Position numbers and translations under genes: made by a program
Notes under the pieces: generated by a model
What the model was told of the DNA's origin: nothing
Seen by the model: only the letters and a program-made list of their open reading frames with translations
The model's database searches: none
NCBI RefSeq assembly: GCF_016863195.1
Contig: NZ_BOOK01000029.1
Span: 147,900-211,899, forward strand
DNA: 64,000 nucleotides
Direction of reading: 5' to 3'
DNA from: Paraplanobispora takensis
GTDB lineage: Bacteria; Actinomycetota; Actinomycetes; Streptosporangiales; Streptosporangiaceae
Part shown: positions 39,791 to 47,693 of the stretch, in pieces
Layout of the letters: each line of letters starts with the position of its first letter
Position numbering within the stretch: the first letter of the stretch is position 1

Positions 39791-41239
39791 ATGACACGGA
39801 CAGAAGCACGTCCCAGGCTGCACTGGGCATGGACGGTGGCCGCGGTGACGTTCGTGGCGCTGGTGGGCGCGGCGGGTTTCCGGGCGACCCCCGGCGCGCT
39901 GATCGAGCCGCTGCAGCGGGAGTTCGGCTGGAGCAGGGGCACGATCTCGCTGGCCGTGTCGGTCAACCTGCTGCTGTTCGGGCTCACGGCGCCGTTCGCC
40001 GCGGCCCTGATGGAGCGCTTCGGCATCCGCAGGGTGATCGCGTGCGCGCTGTCGCTGGTGGCGCTGGGCAGCGGCCTGACGGTGTTCATGACGACGAGCT
40101 GGCAGCTCGTGCTGCTGTGGGGCGTGCTGGTCGGGCTGGGGACCGGGTCGATGGCGCTGGCGCTGGTGGCGACGGTCACCGGCCGGTGGTTCGTACGGCA
40201 CCGCGGCCTGGTGACCGGGGTGCTCACCGCCGGAGGCGCGACCGGTCAGCTGGTGTTCCTGCCGCTGGTGGCGGCGCTGTCGGAGGCCCACGGCTGGCGG
40301 GCCGCCTCCCTGGTGACCGCCGGCGCCGCGCTGGCCGTGGTCCCGCCGGTGCTGCTGTTGCTGCGGGAACGCCCCGCCGACGTGGGCCTGAGGCCGTACG
40401 GCGCCGCGGAGCCCGAGCCGGTCCCCGGCCCCGGCCGGGACGTCCGGACGGGAGGCGGTCCCGCGCGGGGCGCCGGTCCCGGACAGGGCGCCGCGACGGG
40501 AACCGGTCCCGGACAGGGTGTCGCGCGGGGCGCCGGTTCCGGACGGGGCGCCGCGACGGGTTCCGTGCCCGCGGTGGGGCCGGCCCGGCGGGCGATCGGC
40601 GCGCTGAGGGAGGCGGCCGGGACCAGGGCGTTCTGGTTCCTGGCCGCGGGGTTCGCGATCTGCGGCGCGACGACCAACGGTCTGGTCGGCACGCACTTCA
40701 TCCCCGCGGCGCACGACCACGGGATGCCCGTGACCACCGCCGCCGGCCTGCTCGCGCTGGTCGGGATCTTCGACATCGCCGGAACCGTGTTCTCCGGGTG
40801 GCTCACCGACCGCGTCGACTCGCGGATCCTGCTGGCCGTCTACTACGCGCTGCGCGGGGCGTCCCTGCTGGTGCTGCCGCAGCTCTTCGCGGCGTCGGCG
40901 CACCCGAGCATGCTGGTGTTCATCATCTTCTACGGCCTGGACTGGGTGGCCACCGTACCGCCCACCGTCGCCCTGTGCCGGGAGCACTTCGGCGAGGCGG
41001 GGCCGGTGGTGTTCGGGTGGGTCTTCGCCTCGCACCAGATCGGCGCGGCCCTGGCGGCGACCGCGGCGGGGCTCACCAGGGACCACTTCGGCGACTACGC
41101 GCCCGCCTGGTACGTCGCCGGGGCGCTGAGCATCGTGGCCGCCGTGGTGTCGATGCGGATCAGGCGCGGGGCCCGGCCGGACGAGAGCCGCCAGGGGCCC
41201 CGCGCCGCCGGCCTCGCGGCGGAACCCGCCGGTCGCTGA
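39791..41239 (+). CDS. MFS transporter
   Basis: The 482-residue inner-membrane carrier has 12 predicted helices in two halves. Signature pieces are LMERFGIRRVIACALSLVAL (loop 2-3), TVTGRWFVRHRGLVTGVLTA and GWLTDRVDSRILLAVYYALR. It resembles the monocarboxylate/oxalate-formate-antiporter branch (RATPGALIEPLQREFGWSRG at the start). The central cytosolic loop holds an unusual Gly/Ala/Arg repeat of about 40 residues encoded by a 60-bp duplication. ATG 39791 starts the first conserved segment. Substrate is unknown. Its regulator is probably the divergent GlxA gene. Confidence 0.88.
   Translation: MTRTEARPRLHWAWTVAAVTFVALVGAAGFRATPGALIEPLQREFGWSRGTISLAVSVNLLLFGLTAPFAAALMERFGIRRVIACALSLVALGSGLTVFMTTSWQLVLLWGVLVGLGTGSMALALVATVTGRWFVRHRGLVTGVLTAGGATGQLVFLPLVAALSEAHGWRAASLVTAGAALAVVPPVLLLLRERPADVGLRPYGAAEPEPVPGPGRDVRTGGGPARGAGPGQGAATGTGPGQGVARGAGSGRGAATGSVPAVGPARRAIGALREAAGTRAFWFLAAGFAICGATTNGLVGTHFIPAAHDHGMPVTTAAGLLALVGIFDIAGTVFSGWLTDRVDSRILLAVYYALRGASLLVLPQLFAASAHPSMLVFIIFYGLDWVATVPPTVALCREHFGEAGPVVFGWVFASHQIGAALAATAAGLTRDHFGDYAPAWYVAGALSIVAAVVSMRIRRGARPDESRQGPRAAGLAAEPAGR
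40441..40560 (+). repeat. 60-bp tandem duplication in the MFS central loop
   Basis: The two 60-bp blocks 40441-40500 and 40501-40560 match at most positions over their last 50 bases and carry an internal half-repeat GGTCCCGGACAGGG. The period is a multiple of three, so the frame is kept. Confidence 0.75.
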
Positions 41240-41241
41240 TT

Positions 41242-41267
41242 CCGGGGCCTCGCTCGCGAGGCCCCGG
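41242..41267. terminator. Terminator hairpin after the MFS gene
   Basis: CCGGGGCCTCG (41242-41252) pairs with CGAGGCCCCGG (41257-41267), a perfect 11-bp stem with four-base loop, directly after the MFS stop. Confidence 0.75.
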
Positions 41268-41274
41268 CCGCCAA

Positions 41275-41292
41275 TTGACAAATTAATTTTTC
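41275..41292 (+). promoter_or_regulatory. AT-rich promoter/operator of the ArsR-like gene
   Basis: TTGACA (41275-41280) overlaps the perfect palindrome AAATTAATTT (41280-41289), whose flanks extend it to GA...TC. It is strikingly AT-rich for this genome and a likely autoregulatory site. Confidence 0.55.
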
Positions 41293-41309
41293 TATTCTTC
41301 CATGGAGGC

Positions 41310-41960
41310 GTGTCCGCGACAGAGATGACGCTCATGGACGAGCCCGACCGCCTCCGGGTGGCGCTCACTCCCATCCGCCGCCGGTTGCTGGCGCGCCTGC
41401 GGGAGCCGGCGTCGGCCGCCCGGCTCGCGGCCGAGCTCGGCCTGCCCCGTCAGCGGGTGAACTACCACTTCAAGGCCCTGGAGCAGGCGGGGCTGATCGA
41501 GCTGGTCGAGGAGCGCCCGCGGCGGGGGTTCGCCGAGAGGATCATGCGGGCCACCGCCAACGCCTTCCTCGTCGACCCCGGCGTGCTGTCACCCACCGAG
41601 ACCGGTGAGCCGTCCGGCGCCGAGCCCGGCGGGTCGTCCGGCGCCGAGCCCGGTGACGGCTTCGAGCGCATCGCCGACCGGTACGCCGCCGAGCACCTCG
41701 TCGAGGCGGCCGCCGGCACCGTGCGCGAGGTCACCCGCATGGCCGCCGCGGCCGACCGGCGGGGCGTCCGGCTGCTCACGTTCACCCTCGAGGCCGAGGT
41801 GCGGTTCGAGGCCCCGGGCGACGTGCACCGCTTCACCGACGAACTCGCCGAGGCGGTCGCGCAGGTCGCCGCCCGGTTCGACACTCCCGGCGGGCGGTCC
41901 TACCGCCTCCTCGCCGGGGGACACCCCACTCCCCGGCAAGGAGCCGAAGATGACAGATGA
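41310..41960 (+). CDS. ArsR-like winged-helix transcriptional regulator
   Basis: The ~216-residue regulator has a winged-helix domain at residues about 10-75 (LTPIRRRLLARLREPASAAR, LGLPRQRVNYHFKALEQAGL, IELVEERPRRGFAERIM). An all-alpha/beta C-terminal half of unknown role follows. The start is uncertain. GTG 41310 has a GGAGG only one base upstream; ATG 41325 and ATG 41334 are in frame but lack ribosome-binding sites. A leaderless message from the AT-rich promoter is possible. The stop overlaps the next gene by 11 bases, so regulator and SRPBCC protein form an operon. Confidence 0.82.
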   Translation: MSATEMTLMDEPDRLRVALTPIRRRLLARLREPASAARLAAELGLPRQRVNYHFKALEQAGLIELVEERPRRGFAERIMRATANAFLVDPGVLSPTETGEPSGAEPGGSSGAEPGDGFERIADRYAAEHLVEAAAGTVREVTRMAAAADRRGVRLLTFTLEAEVRFEAPGDVHRFTDELAEAVAQVAARFDTPGGRSYRLLAGGHPTPRQGAEDDR

Positions 41961-42681
41961 GCCGTTCTTCGTCGAGGTCACGATCTCCGCTCCCGTCGAG
42001 GAGGTGTGGGAGGCCCTGCGCGACACCGAGCAGCTCCGCCGCTGGCACGGCTGGCACTGCGACGAGCTCGACAAGGAGATCGAGTTCATCTACCACCGAG
42101 ACGTCGTCGAGTCCGCAGCCGAGTACCGGCTGGAGGTCCAGGGCGGCGACCGCTTCGAGCTGGCCGACCTCGGCGGCCGGACCCGGCTCCGGCTGACCCG
42201 CCCCCCGCGCGGCAGCAACCCCGAAAGCTCGGAGTGGGAGCTCTACTACGACGACATGACCGAGGGCTGGATCACCTTCGTCCACCAGCTCAGGTTCGCC
42301 CTGGAGCGGCATCCGGGCGCCGATCGGCGGACCGTGTTCCTGTCCGGCGGGGGAGGCGGGCCGGTTCTCCGGGCCGCCGGCCTGACGGCCGCCGCCGGGT
42401 CGGCCCCCGGAAGTCCGTACGAGCTGGAGGGCCCCGCCGGGGAGAGGCTGCGCGGCGAGGTGTGGTTCCGCTCGGAGCGCCAGCTCGGCCTCACCGTGGC
42501 CGGCTGGGGTGACGGCCTGCTGGTCGCGGTGCAGAACCCGGTCCCGCCCGGGAAGCCCGAGAGCGGCGCCATGATGGTGCTCACCGCCTACGACCTCGAC
42601 GACGCCGCGTTCTCCGACCTGCAGGCGCGCTGGACCGCCTGGTGGAACCGTACGTTCGAGACCGGACCGGCGGAGGCGTAG
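41950..42681 (+). CDS. SRPBCC / AHSA1-type domain protein
   Basis: The 243-residue protein begins MTDEPFFVEVTISAPVEEVW, the opening strand of an AHA1-like START domain (residues 1-130, ending GWITFVHQLRFALERHPGAD). A second, more divergent half (about 140-243) includes YELEGPAGERLRGEVWFRSE and ends in an amphipathic helix. Ligand and role are unknown. ArsR-AHSA1 pairs of this kind are widespread and usually form small self-regulated operons. AAGGAG lies six bases before ATG 41950. Confidence 0.85.
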   Translation: MTDEPFFVEVTISAPVEEVWEALRDTEQLRRWHGWHCDELDKEIEFIYHRDVVESAAEYRLEVQGGDRFELADLGGRTRLRLTRPPRGSNPESSEWELYYDDMTEGWITFVHQLRFALERHPGADRRTVFLSGGGGGPVLRAAGLTAAAGSAPGSPYELEGPAGERLRGEVWFRSERQLGLTVAGWGDGLLVAVQNPVPPGKPESGAMMVLTAYDLDDAAFSDLQARWTAWWNRTFETGPAEA

Positions 42682-42713
42682 CCGTCGGCCCCCCGTCGGC
42701 CGTCGGCCCCGCC

Positions 42714-43169
42714 TCAGCCGTCGTGCTCGCCGAAGACGCGGATCAGGCCGCTCAGGCCGAGGGTGAGCCCTTCGAGCTCGGCCGGGGTGAGGGCCTCGAA
42801 CAGGGCGGCGTGCGCCTGGTGGAACTCCCGGCCGATGCGTTCGGTGACGGCCCGTCCCTCCGGTGTCAGGCCCAGGCGGTAGAAACGCCGGTTGCCCGGA
42901 TCGCGCTCGCGTGACAGCCAGCCCCGGCGCTCCAGCGCCGCGGCGAGCCGGCTCACGGTGCTCTTCTCCAGGCCGAGCCGGGCGGCGAGCTCGTTCTGGG
43001 AGAGCGTGCCGGCGTCGCCCAGCTCGCCCAGGGCGAATATCTCCGACATGGAGACGCGCAGGCCGGCGTGCTCCCGCGGTTCGAACAGCCGGCCCGTGCG
43101 GACCAGCAGCCGGAGCAGGCGGCGCAGATCGTCCTCGGGGAACCCGCTCCTATGAGTTGTGTTGTACAA
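42714..43169 (-). CDS. MarR family transcriptional regulator
   Basis: The 151-residue winged-helix repressor has SQNELAARLGLEKSTVSRLA as the helix-turn-helix and RDPGNRRFYRLGLTPEGRAV as the wing. The only conventional start in frame is TTG 43169, which lies inside the first operator (43155-43171), so the repressor would sit directly on its own start codon. An AGGAG follows inside the coding region without a suitable start. It is divergent from the methyltransferase gene and probably represses both. Confidence 0.85.
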   Translation of the reverse strand: MYNTTHRSGFPEDDLRRLLRLLVRTGRLFEPREHAGLRVSMSEIFALGELGDAGTLSQNELAARLGLEKSTVSRLAAALERRGWLSRERDPGNRRFYRLGLTPEGRAVTERIGREFHQAHAALFEALTPAELEGLTLGLSGLIRVFGEHDG

Positions 43170-43214
43170 CTATCCGTCCTATGGTTGGCGTCATCACAGT
43201 TGTGCCACACAACT
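43155..43214. promoter_or_regulatory. Two matching MarR operators
   Basis: AGTTGTGTTGTACAACT (43155-43171) and AGTTGTGCCACACAACT (43198-43214) share the pattern AGTTGT-N5-ACAACT. They are 43 bp apart, about four helical turns. The second lies just before the methyltransferase ribosome-binding site. Confidence 0.85.
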
Positions 43215-43226
43215 ATAGGAGGACCG

Positions 43227-43784
43227 ATGGGTCTGCACGGCACCATGTTCGGGTTCTTCGACCAGCCCCGCCTCTACGACCGGATGAGCAGGGTCTTCGG
43301 ATTCCGGCCCGTCTACGCGCGGACCGTCGCCGACGTCGCGGGCGCCTCGCTGCCCGGCGGCGGGCGGGTGCTGGACGTGGGGACCGGGCCGGGACGGGTC
43401 CCGGCGGCGATCGCGCGGCGGTGCCCCGGGCTCCACGTCGAGGGGCTCGACCTGTCCGCCGAAATGATCGACTACGCGCGGCGCACGGCCGGAACGGACG
43501 AGCGGCTGAGCTTCACCGTCGGCGACGTCGCCCACCTGCCCTATCACGACGACGCCTTCGACCTCGTCGTGTCGACCATGAGCCAGCACCACTGGGCCGA
43601 CGCCGAGGCGGGGGTCCGCGAGCTCGCCCGCGTGCTGCGCCCCGGCGGGCAGGTGTGGATCTACGACTTCCGCCCCGCCCTGCGACGGGCCGAGGCCGCC
43701 GCCCGGGCCGCCTTCACCGGCCACGCGATCCGGCGTGAGCGCGTCAGCGCCCTCGTCGGCCGGCTCGTGGTCCGGCCCGCGTGA
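43227..43784 (+). CDS. Class I SAM-dependent methyltransferase
   Basis: The 185-residue enzyme has the SAM-binding motif VLDVGTGPGRVPAAIAR at about residue 48, acidic residue in LDLSAEMIDYARR, motif VGDVAHLPYHDDAFDLVV and ELARVLRPGGQVWIYD, all typical of methyltransferase family 11 (UbiE-like). The acceptor is unknown. The C-terminus is a little short relative to UbiE-like enzymes, ending SALVGRLVVRPA. AGGAGG lies before ATG 43227. The stop overlaps the next gene's GTG by four bases. Confidence 0.88.
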   Translation: MGLHGTMFGFFDQPRLYDRMSRVFGFRPVYARTVADVAGASLPGGGRVLDVGTGPGRVPAAIARRCPGLHVEGLDLSAEMIDYARRTAGTDERLSFTVGDVAHLPYHDDAFDLVVSTMSQHHWADAEAGVRELARVLRPGGQVWIYDFRPALRRAEAAARAAFTGHAIRRERVSALVGRLVVRPA

Positions 43785-44731
43785 GGGCCCTGGTGCTCGG
43801 CGGGTACGGCGCGGTCGGGGCCGGGATCGTCGCGGAGCTGCGCGGCCGGGGCGAGGAGGCGCTCGCGGCCGGGCGCAACCCCCGCCTGGCCGACGTCGTG
43901 GTCGACCTGCGCGAACCGCGCACCCTCGCCGCCGCGCTGTCCGGAGTGGACGTGGTCGTCAACGCCGCCGGGGCCGAGGATCCGGCGGTGGCGGAGGCCG
44001 TCACCGGCGCGGGTGCGGCCTTCGTCGACGTCACCGCCACCACCGGCTACGTCGCCGCGCTGGAACGGCTCACCCCGCGTGCGCCCGTGCTCCTGAGCGT
44101 GGGCCTCGCGCCGGGCCTGACCAACCTGCTCGCCGCCGAGGTGCACGGCGAGAGCCCGGACACCCCCATCGACATCGCCCTCCTGCTCGGGGCGGGGGAG
44201 CGCCACGGCGACGCCTCGACCGCCTGGGCGTACGACCTGCTCGGCCGGGGCTTCCGCGACCCCGCCACGGGACGGCGGGTCCGCAACTACACCCTCGGCC
44301 GGCGCTTCGTCCTTCCCGGTCAGGGCCCACGGCGCCTGTACCGGGCCGACTACTCCGACCAGCACGTGCTCACCCGTGATCTGGGCGTCGCCGTACGGAC
44401 CTACTTCGGCCTCGACTCCAGGGCCGCGACGGCGGCGCTGGCGGCGCTGACCCGGGTGCCGGGGGCGTCGAGGGCGCCGCGCGGGCTGCACCTGCCGGGA
44501 GGCGACCGGTGGCTGGCCATGGCCAGGGGGCGGGACGGCACGACCAGATGGCTGGGCGGCCACGGGCAGTCACGGGCCACCGCGGTGATCGCCGCGGCGG
44601 CGGCCCGCGCCGCCGCCGGGCTCCCCGCCGGGGTCCACCACCTGCACCGCGTCCTGACGCTCGCGGATCTGACCGTCACACTCGGCGGTCCGGGAGCGGC
44701 AGCGGAGTGTAGGAGGTCCCGTCGGGGTTGA
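43781..44731 (+). CDS. Saccharopine dehydrogenase-like NAD(P)-binding protein
   Basis: The 316-residue protein opens with a Rossmann motif (MRALVLGGYGAVGAGIVAEL). VDVVVNAAGAEDPAVAEAVT and VDVTATTGYVAALERL follow, with LLSVGLAPGLTNLLAAEVHG in the middle, as in saccharopine-dehydrogenase-family enzymes that act on small amines or as chaperone-like reductases. Catalysis cannot be assigned. GTG 43781 overlaps the methyltransferase stop, so both lie under the MarR operators. Its last 56 bp run into the convergent membrane-protein gene. Confidence 0.85.
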   Translation: MRALVLGGYGAVGAGIVAELRGRGEEALAAGRNPRLADVVVDLREPRTLAAALSGVDVVVNAAGAEDPAVAEAVTGAGAAFVDVTATTGYVAALERLTPRAPVLLSVGLAPGLTNLLAAEVHGESPDTPIDIALLLGAGERHGDASTAWAYDLLGRGFRDPATGRRVRNYTLGRRFVLPGQGPRRLYRADYSDQHVLTRDLGVAVRTYFGLDSRAATAALAALTRVPGASRAPRGLHLPGGDRWLAMARGRDGTTRWLGGHGQSRATAVIAAAAARAAAGLPAGVHHLHRVLTLADLTVTLGGPGAAAECRRSRRG

Positions 44732-45254
44732 ACTCGTGCTTGGCCAGCAGCTTGTGCCTGCTGTCCCTGCGGCCGGCCCGCGCGAACAGGTACCAGACCC
44801 CCACCCAGAACAGGAAACCCCACCAGTTGTCCGCGCCGGAGACGATGAGGCCGTACACATCCAGGATGGTGAACGGGAGGACGAGCAGCAGCCACGTCAC
44901 GAGGAACCGCTCGACGAAGAGCGAGCCCCGGATGTCGTCGCGGGCCCACCAGCGATAGCGGAAGGGCAGGCGCCTGCCGAATCCCCGGTAGAGCAGCCAG
45001 TGCCCCAGCGGCGGGCGCTCACGCAGGCGCAGTGCCACCCCGCCGCGCAGCACGTCCAGCACGGTGCGCGCGTCGGGCCGGTCGGCGCCCGGCGGGGCCA
45101 GGTCGAGCAGGGTGCCCAGGACCTCCTCGCCCCGCGTCTCGATGAACCGCGGGGGATAGGCCAGCCGGAGCAGGCTGCGGCAGCGGCGCTCGTAGGCCTC
45201 GGCGGGGACGGGAGGCCGGTCGGGGGCCGTGGCGTGGTCGTCGGGCCGGGTCAT
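44676..45254 (-). CDS. Membrane protein of unknown function downstream of PadR
   Basis: The 192-residue protein has an N-terminal cytosolic region (CRSLLRLAYPPRFIETRGEE, RTVLDVLRGGVALRLRERPP) like the permease-prefix segments seen after PadR regulators. Two membrane helices follow (FLVTWLLLVLPFTILDVYGL and WWGFLFWVGVWYLFARAG) and a basic tail. ATG 45254 follows GGGAG at correct spacing; an ATG four codons earlier is weaker. It lies 46 bp after the PadR gene, so the regulator probably controls it. Confidence 0.75.
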   Translation of the reverse strand: MTRPDDHATAPDRPPVPAEAYERRCRSLLRLAYPPRFIETRGEEVLGTLLDLAPPGADRPDARTVLDVLRGGVALRLRERPPLGHWLLYRGFGRRLPFRYRWWARDDIRGSLFVERFLVTWLLLVLPFTILDVYGLIVSGADNWWGFLFWVGVWYLFARAGRRDSRHKLLAKHEFNPDGTSYTPLPLPDRRV

Positions 45255-45300
45255 GTCATCTCCCATCCGAGTCGTGTCGTCTCCGGGTGACGCGGGATCG

Positions 45301-45636
45301 TCATGTCTGCAGGCCCGGGTTCGGCCGCAGGCGGTGCTGCGCCGCGGCGGCCAGGCGGGCCAGGCGGGCGGTCTCCTCGGTCAGCAGGGTGCGGCCGTGG
45401 CCGGTCAGGTCGTAGTAACGGCGGTGGCGGCCGTCGACGACCTCCTCCTTGACCACGGCCACCAGGCCGTCACGGGCCAGCCGGTCGAGCGCGCCGTACA
45501 GGGTGCCGGGACCCAGGCGCACACGGTCCTCCGACAGCTCCCGCACCGCCTTGACGACCCCGTATCCGTGCAGCGGGCCGTCGGCCAGGGCCAGCAGGAT
45601 CAGATAGCTCTGCTCGCGTAGTGCCATATACGACAT
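45301..45636 (-). CDS. PadR family transcriptional regulator
   Basis: The 111-residue protein is almost all PadR winged helix: LREQSYLILLALADGPLHGY, the basic wing DGRHRRYYDLTGHGRTLL and LGPGTLYGALDRLARDGLVA as recognition region. ATG 45636 and ATG 45627 are both possible. A TACGTT hexamer ends about nine bases before 45636, hinting at a leaderless start, while relatives usually begin at the second Met (MALRE). It heads a two-gene operon with the membrane protein. Confidence 0.85.
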   Translation of the reverse strand: MSYMALREQSYLILLALADGPLHGYGVVKAVRELSEDRVRLGPGTLYGALDRLARDGLVAVVKEEVVDGRHRRYYDLTGHGRTLLTEETARLARLAAAAQHRLRPNPGLQT

Positions 45637-45804
45637 GTATCGCTGAACGTAGTATGCGTCAACGGGTCGCCTCGCCCGTCTCCGGAACTGATTCGCGGGA
45701 ACCGCTTGCCCATTGGTTTCCGGAAAGTTTGAGTCGGTAGGACAGTCCCGTTCATGTGAATTTGATCGACTTTCCGCCTACCGTGAAGGCAACGAGGAGG
45801 CGTC

Positions 45805-46938
45805 ATGCTTCGCCGTACGTTGTTACGCGCCGGAGGGCTGGCCGCCGGAGCGGCGTTCACCGGATCGCTCTGGCAGGGAGCCGCCCGCGCCACCGCCCTG
45901 ACGGCGGCGAGTCCCTACGGGCCGCCCGGCGTCCCCGACGCCAACGGGATCGCGCTGCCGCAGGGCTTCACCGGCAGGATCGTGGCCCGCACCGGCCGCA
46001 GGGTCGGCGGGCTGCTCTGGCATCCCGCGCCCGACGGCGGCGCGTGCTTCGCCGACGGCGACGGCTGGATCTACGTCTCCAACTCCGAGGTCCCCCTCAT
46101 CGGCGGCGCCTCGGCGATCAGGTTCGGTCCCGGCGGCGAGATCCGCCAGGCCTACCGGATCCTGTCGGGCACCAACCTCAACTGCGCCGGCGGGCGCACC
46201 CCGTGGGACACCTGGCTGTCGTGCGAGGAGATCTTCCGCGGGCGGGTCTTCGAGTGCGACCCGTACGGCGCGCGCGCCGCCATGCCGCGCCTGGCCATGG
46301 GACGCTTCAAGCACGAGGCCGCCGCCTGCGACCCCGACCGGCGGGTCGTCTATCTGACCGAGGACGAGAGCGACGGCTGCTTCTACCGGTTCCTGCCCGA
46401 CACCTGGGGCGACCTGACGAGCGGGCGGCTGGAGGTGCTCTGCGCGAGCGCCGACGCCGGCCCGGTGACCTGGCGCCGGGTGCCCAACCCGGCGGCGCCG
46501 CTGACGCCGACCCGGCGGCAGGTGACGCAGGCCAAGCACTTCTCCGGGGGAGAGGGCTGCCACTACGCCGACGGCGTGTGCTTCTTCACCACCAAGGGCG
46601 ACAACCGGGTGTGGGCCTACGACGCCGAGAACGAGCGCCTGGAGATCGTCTACGACGCCGACTCCCCGCTGAGCGGGGTGGACAACATCACCGGCACCCT
46701 CGGCGGGGACCTCTACGTCGCCGAGGACGGCGGGAACATGGAGATCAATCTGATCACGCCCGACCGGCAGGTGGCGCCGTTCCTGCGGATCGAGGGCCAC
46801 TCCGGTTCCGAGGTCACCGGCCCCGCCTTCTCCCCGGACGGCACCCGCCTGTACTTCTCCTCCCAGCGCGGCGCCCGCGGTGACGCCGCCGGGACCGACG
46901 GCGTCACCTACGAGGTCACCGGCCCCTTCCGCCGCTGA
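45805..46938 (+). CDS. Exported DUF839 / PhoX-like protein
   Basis: The 377-residue protein has a twin-arginine-type leader (MLRRTLLRAGGLAAGAAFTG). A beta-propeller body of the PhoX/DUF839 family follows, with GGLLWHPAPDGGACFADGDG, WDTWLSCEEIFRGRVFE, GRFKHEAAACDPDRRVVYLT, EGCHYADGVCFFTTKGDNRV and GPAFSPDGTRLYFSSQRG. PhoX enzymes are calcium/iron-dependent alkaline phosphatases; this shorter relative keeps EDESDGCFYRF and similar acidic loops, but phosphatase activity is only possible. GAGGAGG lies before ATG 45805. Confidence 0.88.
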   Translation: MLRRTLLRAGGLAAGAAFTGSLWQGAARATALTAASPYGPPGVPDANGIALPQGFTGRIVARTGRRVGGLLWHPAPDGGACFADGDGWIYVSNSEVPLIGGASAIRFGPGGEIRQAYRILSGTNLNCAGGRTPWDTWLSCEEIFRGRVFECDPYGARAAMPRLAMGRFKHEAAACDPDRRVVYLTEDESDGCFYRFLPDTWGDLTSGRLEVLCASADAGPVTWRRVPNPAAPLTPTRRQVTQAKHFSGGEGCHYADGVCFFTTKGDNRVWAYDAENERLEIVYDADSPLSGVDNITGTLGGDLYVAEDGGNMEINLITPDRQVAPFLRIEGHSGSEVTGPAFSPDGTRLYFSSQRGARGDAAGTDGVTYEVTGPFRR

Positions 46939-46965
46939 GCACCCCGTCCCCGCCGGACCCCGGCC

Positions 46966-47586
46966 CTATGGGGCGGGATCCAGGGAGGGCGCGAGATAGG
47001 CCAGCAACATGGCCTTGAGTTCGCCGGTCAGCTCGGCGGCCCGCTCCGGGGGCGCCCCCGCGATCAGGGGCATCACCGCCTTGACGGTCGCCACCGCCAT
47101 CGTGGCCAGCAGCAGCCCGCGCTCCGCCTCCAGGTGCGGGGCGCGGAGCGCGAGGAGTCCGGCCAGCTGTTCGGAGACCGCCAGGTGCAGCCGCTCCGAG
47201 GCCGCCGCCAGCCGGTCCCCGGTGGCCGAGCCGTGCAGCAGCGCCCAGTAGGCGGGCCGGGCGGCCTTGTAGGCGACGATCTCGTCGACGAGCAGGCCGA
47301 CCAGTTCGGGCAGCGGCATCCGGGCGACGTCCCCGGTCAGCCGCGCCTGCCAGTGCGCGCGCCTGCCGTCGGTGAAGCGGGAGAGCAGGCCGTCGAGGAT
47401 CTCGTCCTTGTTGCGGAAGAACTGGTACAGCGAGCCCGGGGACATCCCCGCCCGCGCGGCGACCGCGTTGGTGGTCATCTCCGCGTAGCCGATCTCGGCG
47501 ATCACCGCTTCGGCGGCGTCGAGGATCTCCTCCATGCGCTTGAGGCCGCGCGCCTGCCGCCTGACCGTGCGGGGCTCACCGGACAT
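46966..47586 (-). CDS. TetR family transcriptional regulator of the MMPL gene
   Basis: The 206-residue repressor has a TetR helix-turn-helix at residues about 15-62 (MEEILDAAEAVIAEIGYAEM, AVAARAGMSPGSLYQFFRNK, DEILDGLLSRF) and a helical ligand-binding half. ATG 47586 is chosen over a TTG at 47622 because GGAG lies six bases before it. The TTG falls within the palindrome AAATGCGAGCATTT. It is divergent from the MMPL exporter, and that palindrome lies between the exporter's -35 and -10, a textbook repressor position. Confidence 0.9.
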   Translation of the reverse strand: MSGEPRTVRRQARGLKRMEEILDAAEAVIAEIGYAEMTTNAVAARAGMSPGSLYQFFRNKDEILDGLLSRFTDGRRAHWQARLTGDVARMPLPELVGLLVDEIVAYKAARPAYWALLHGSATGDRLAAASERLHLAVSEQLAGLLALRAPHLEAERGLLLATMAVATVKAVMPLIAGAPPERAAELTGELKAMLLAYLAPSLDPAP

Positions 47587-47615
47587 GCCGGACTCCACGG
47601 GCGCGCCATCCCTCG

Positions 47616-47645
47616 TTGACAAATGCGAGCATTTACTTGTATTCC
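47616..47645 (+). promoter_or_regulatory. TetR operator inside the MMPL promoter
   Basis: TTGACA (47616-47621) and TATTCC (about 47640-47645) form a promoter with 18-nt spacing. The perfect palindrome AAATGCGAGCATTT (47621-47634) fills the spacer. Confidence 0.75.
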
Positions 47646-47693
47646 TATCCCGAATCGTAAAACACGAGTAGTTTACCGAGTTTCGGGGTGATC

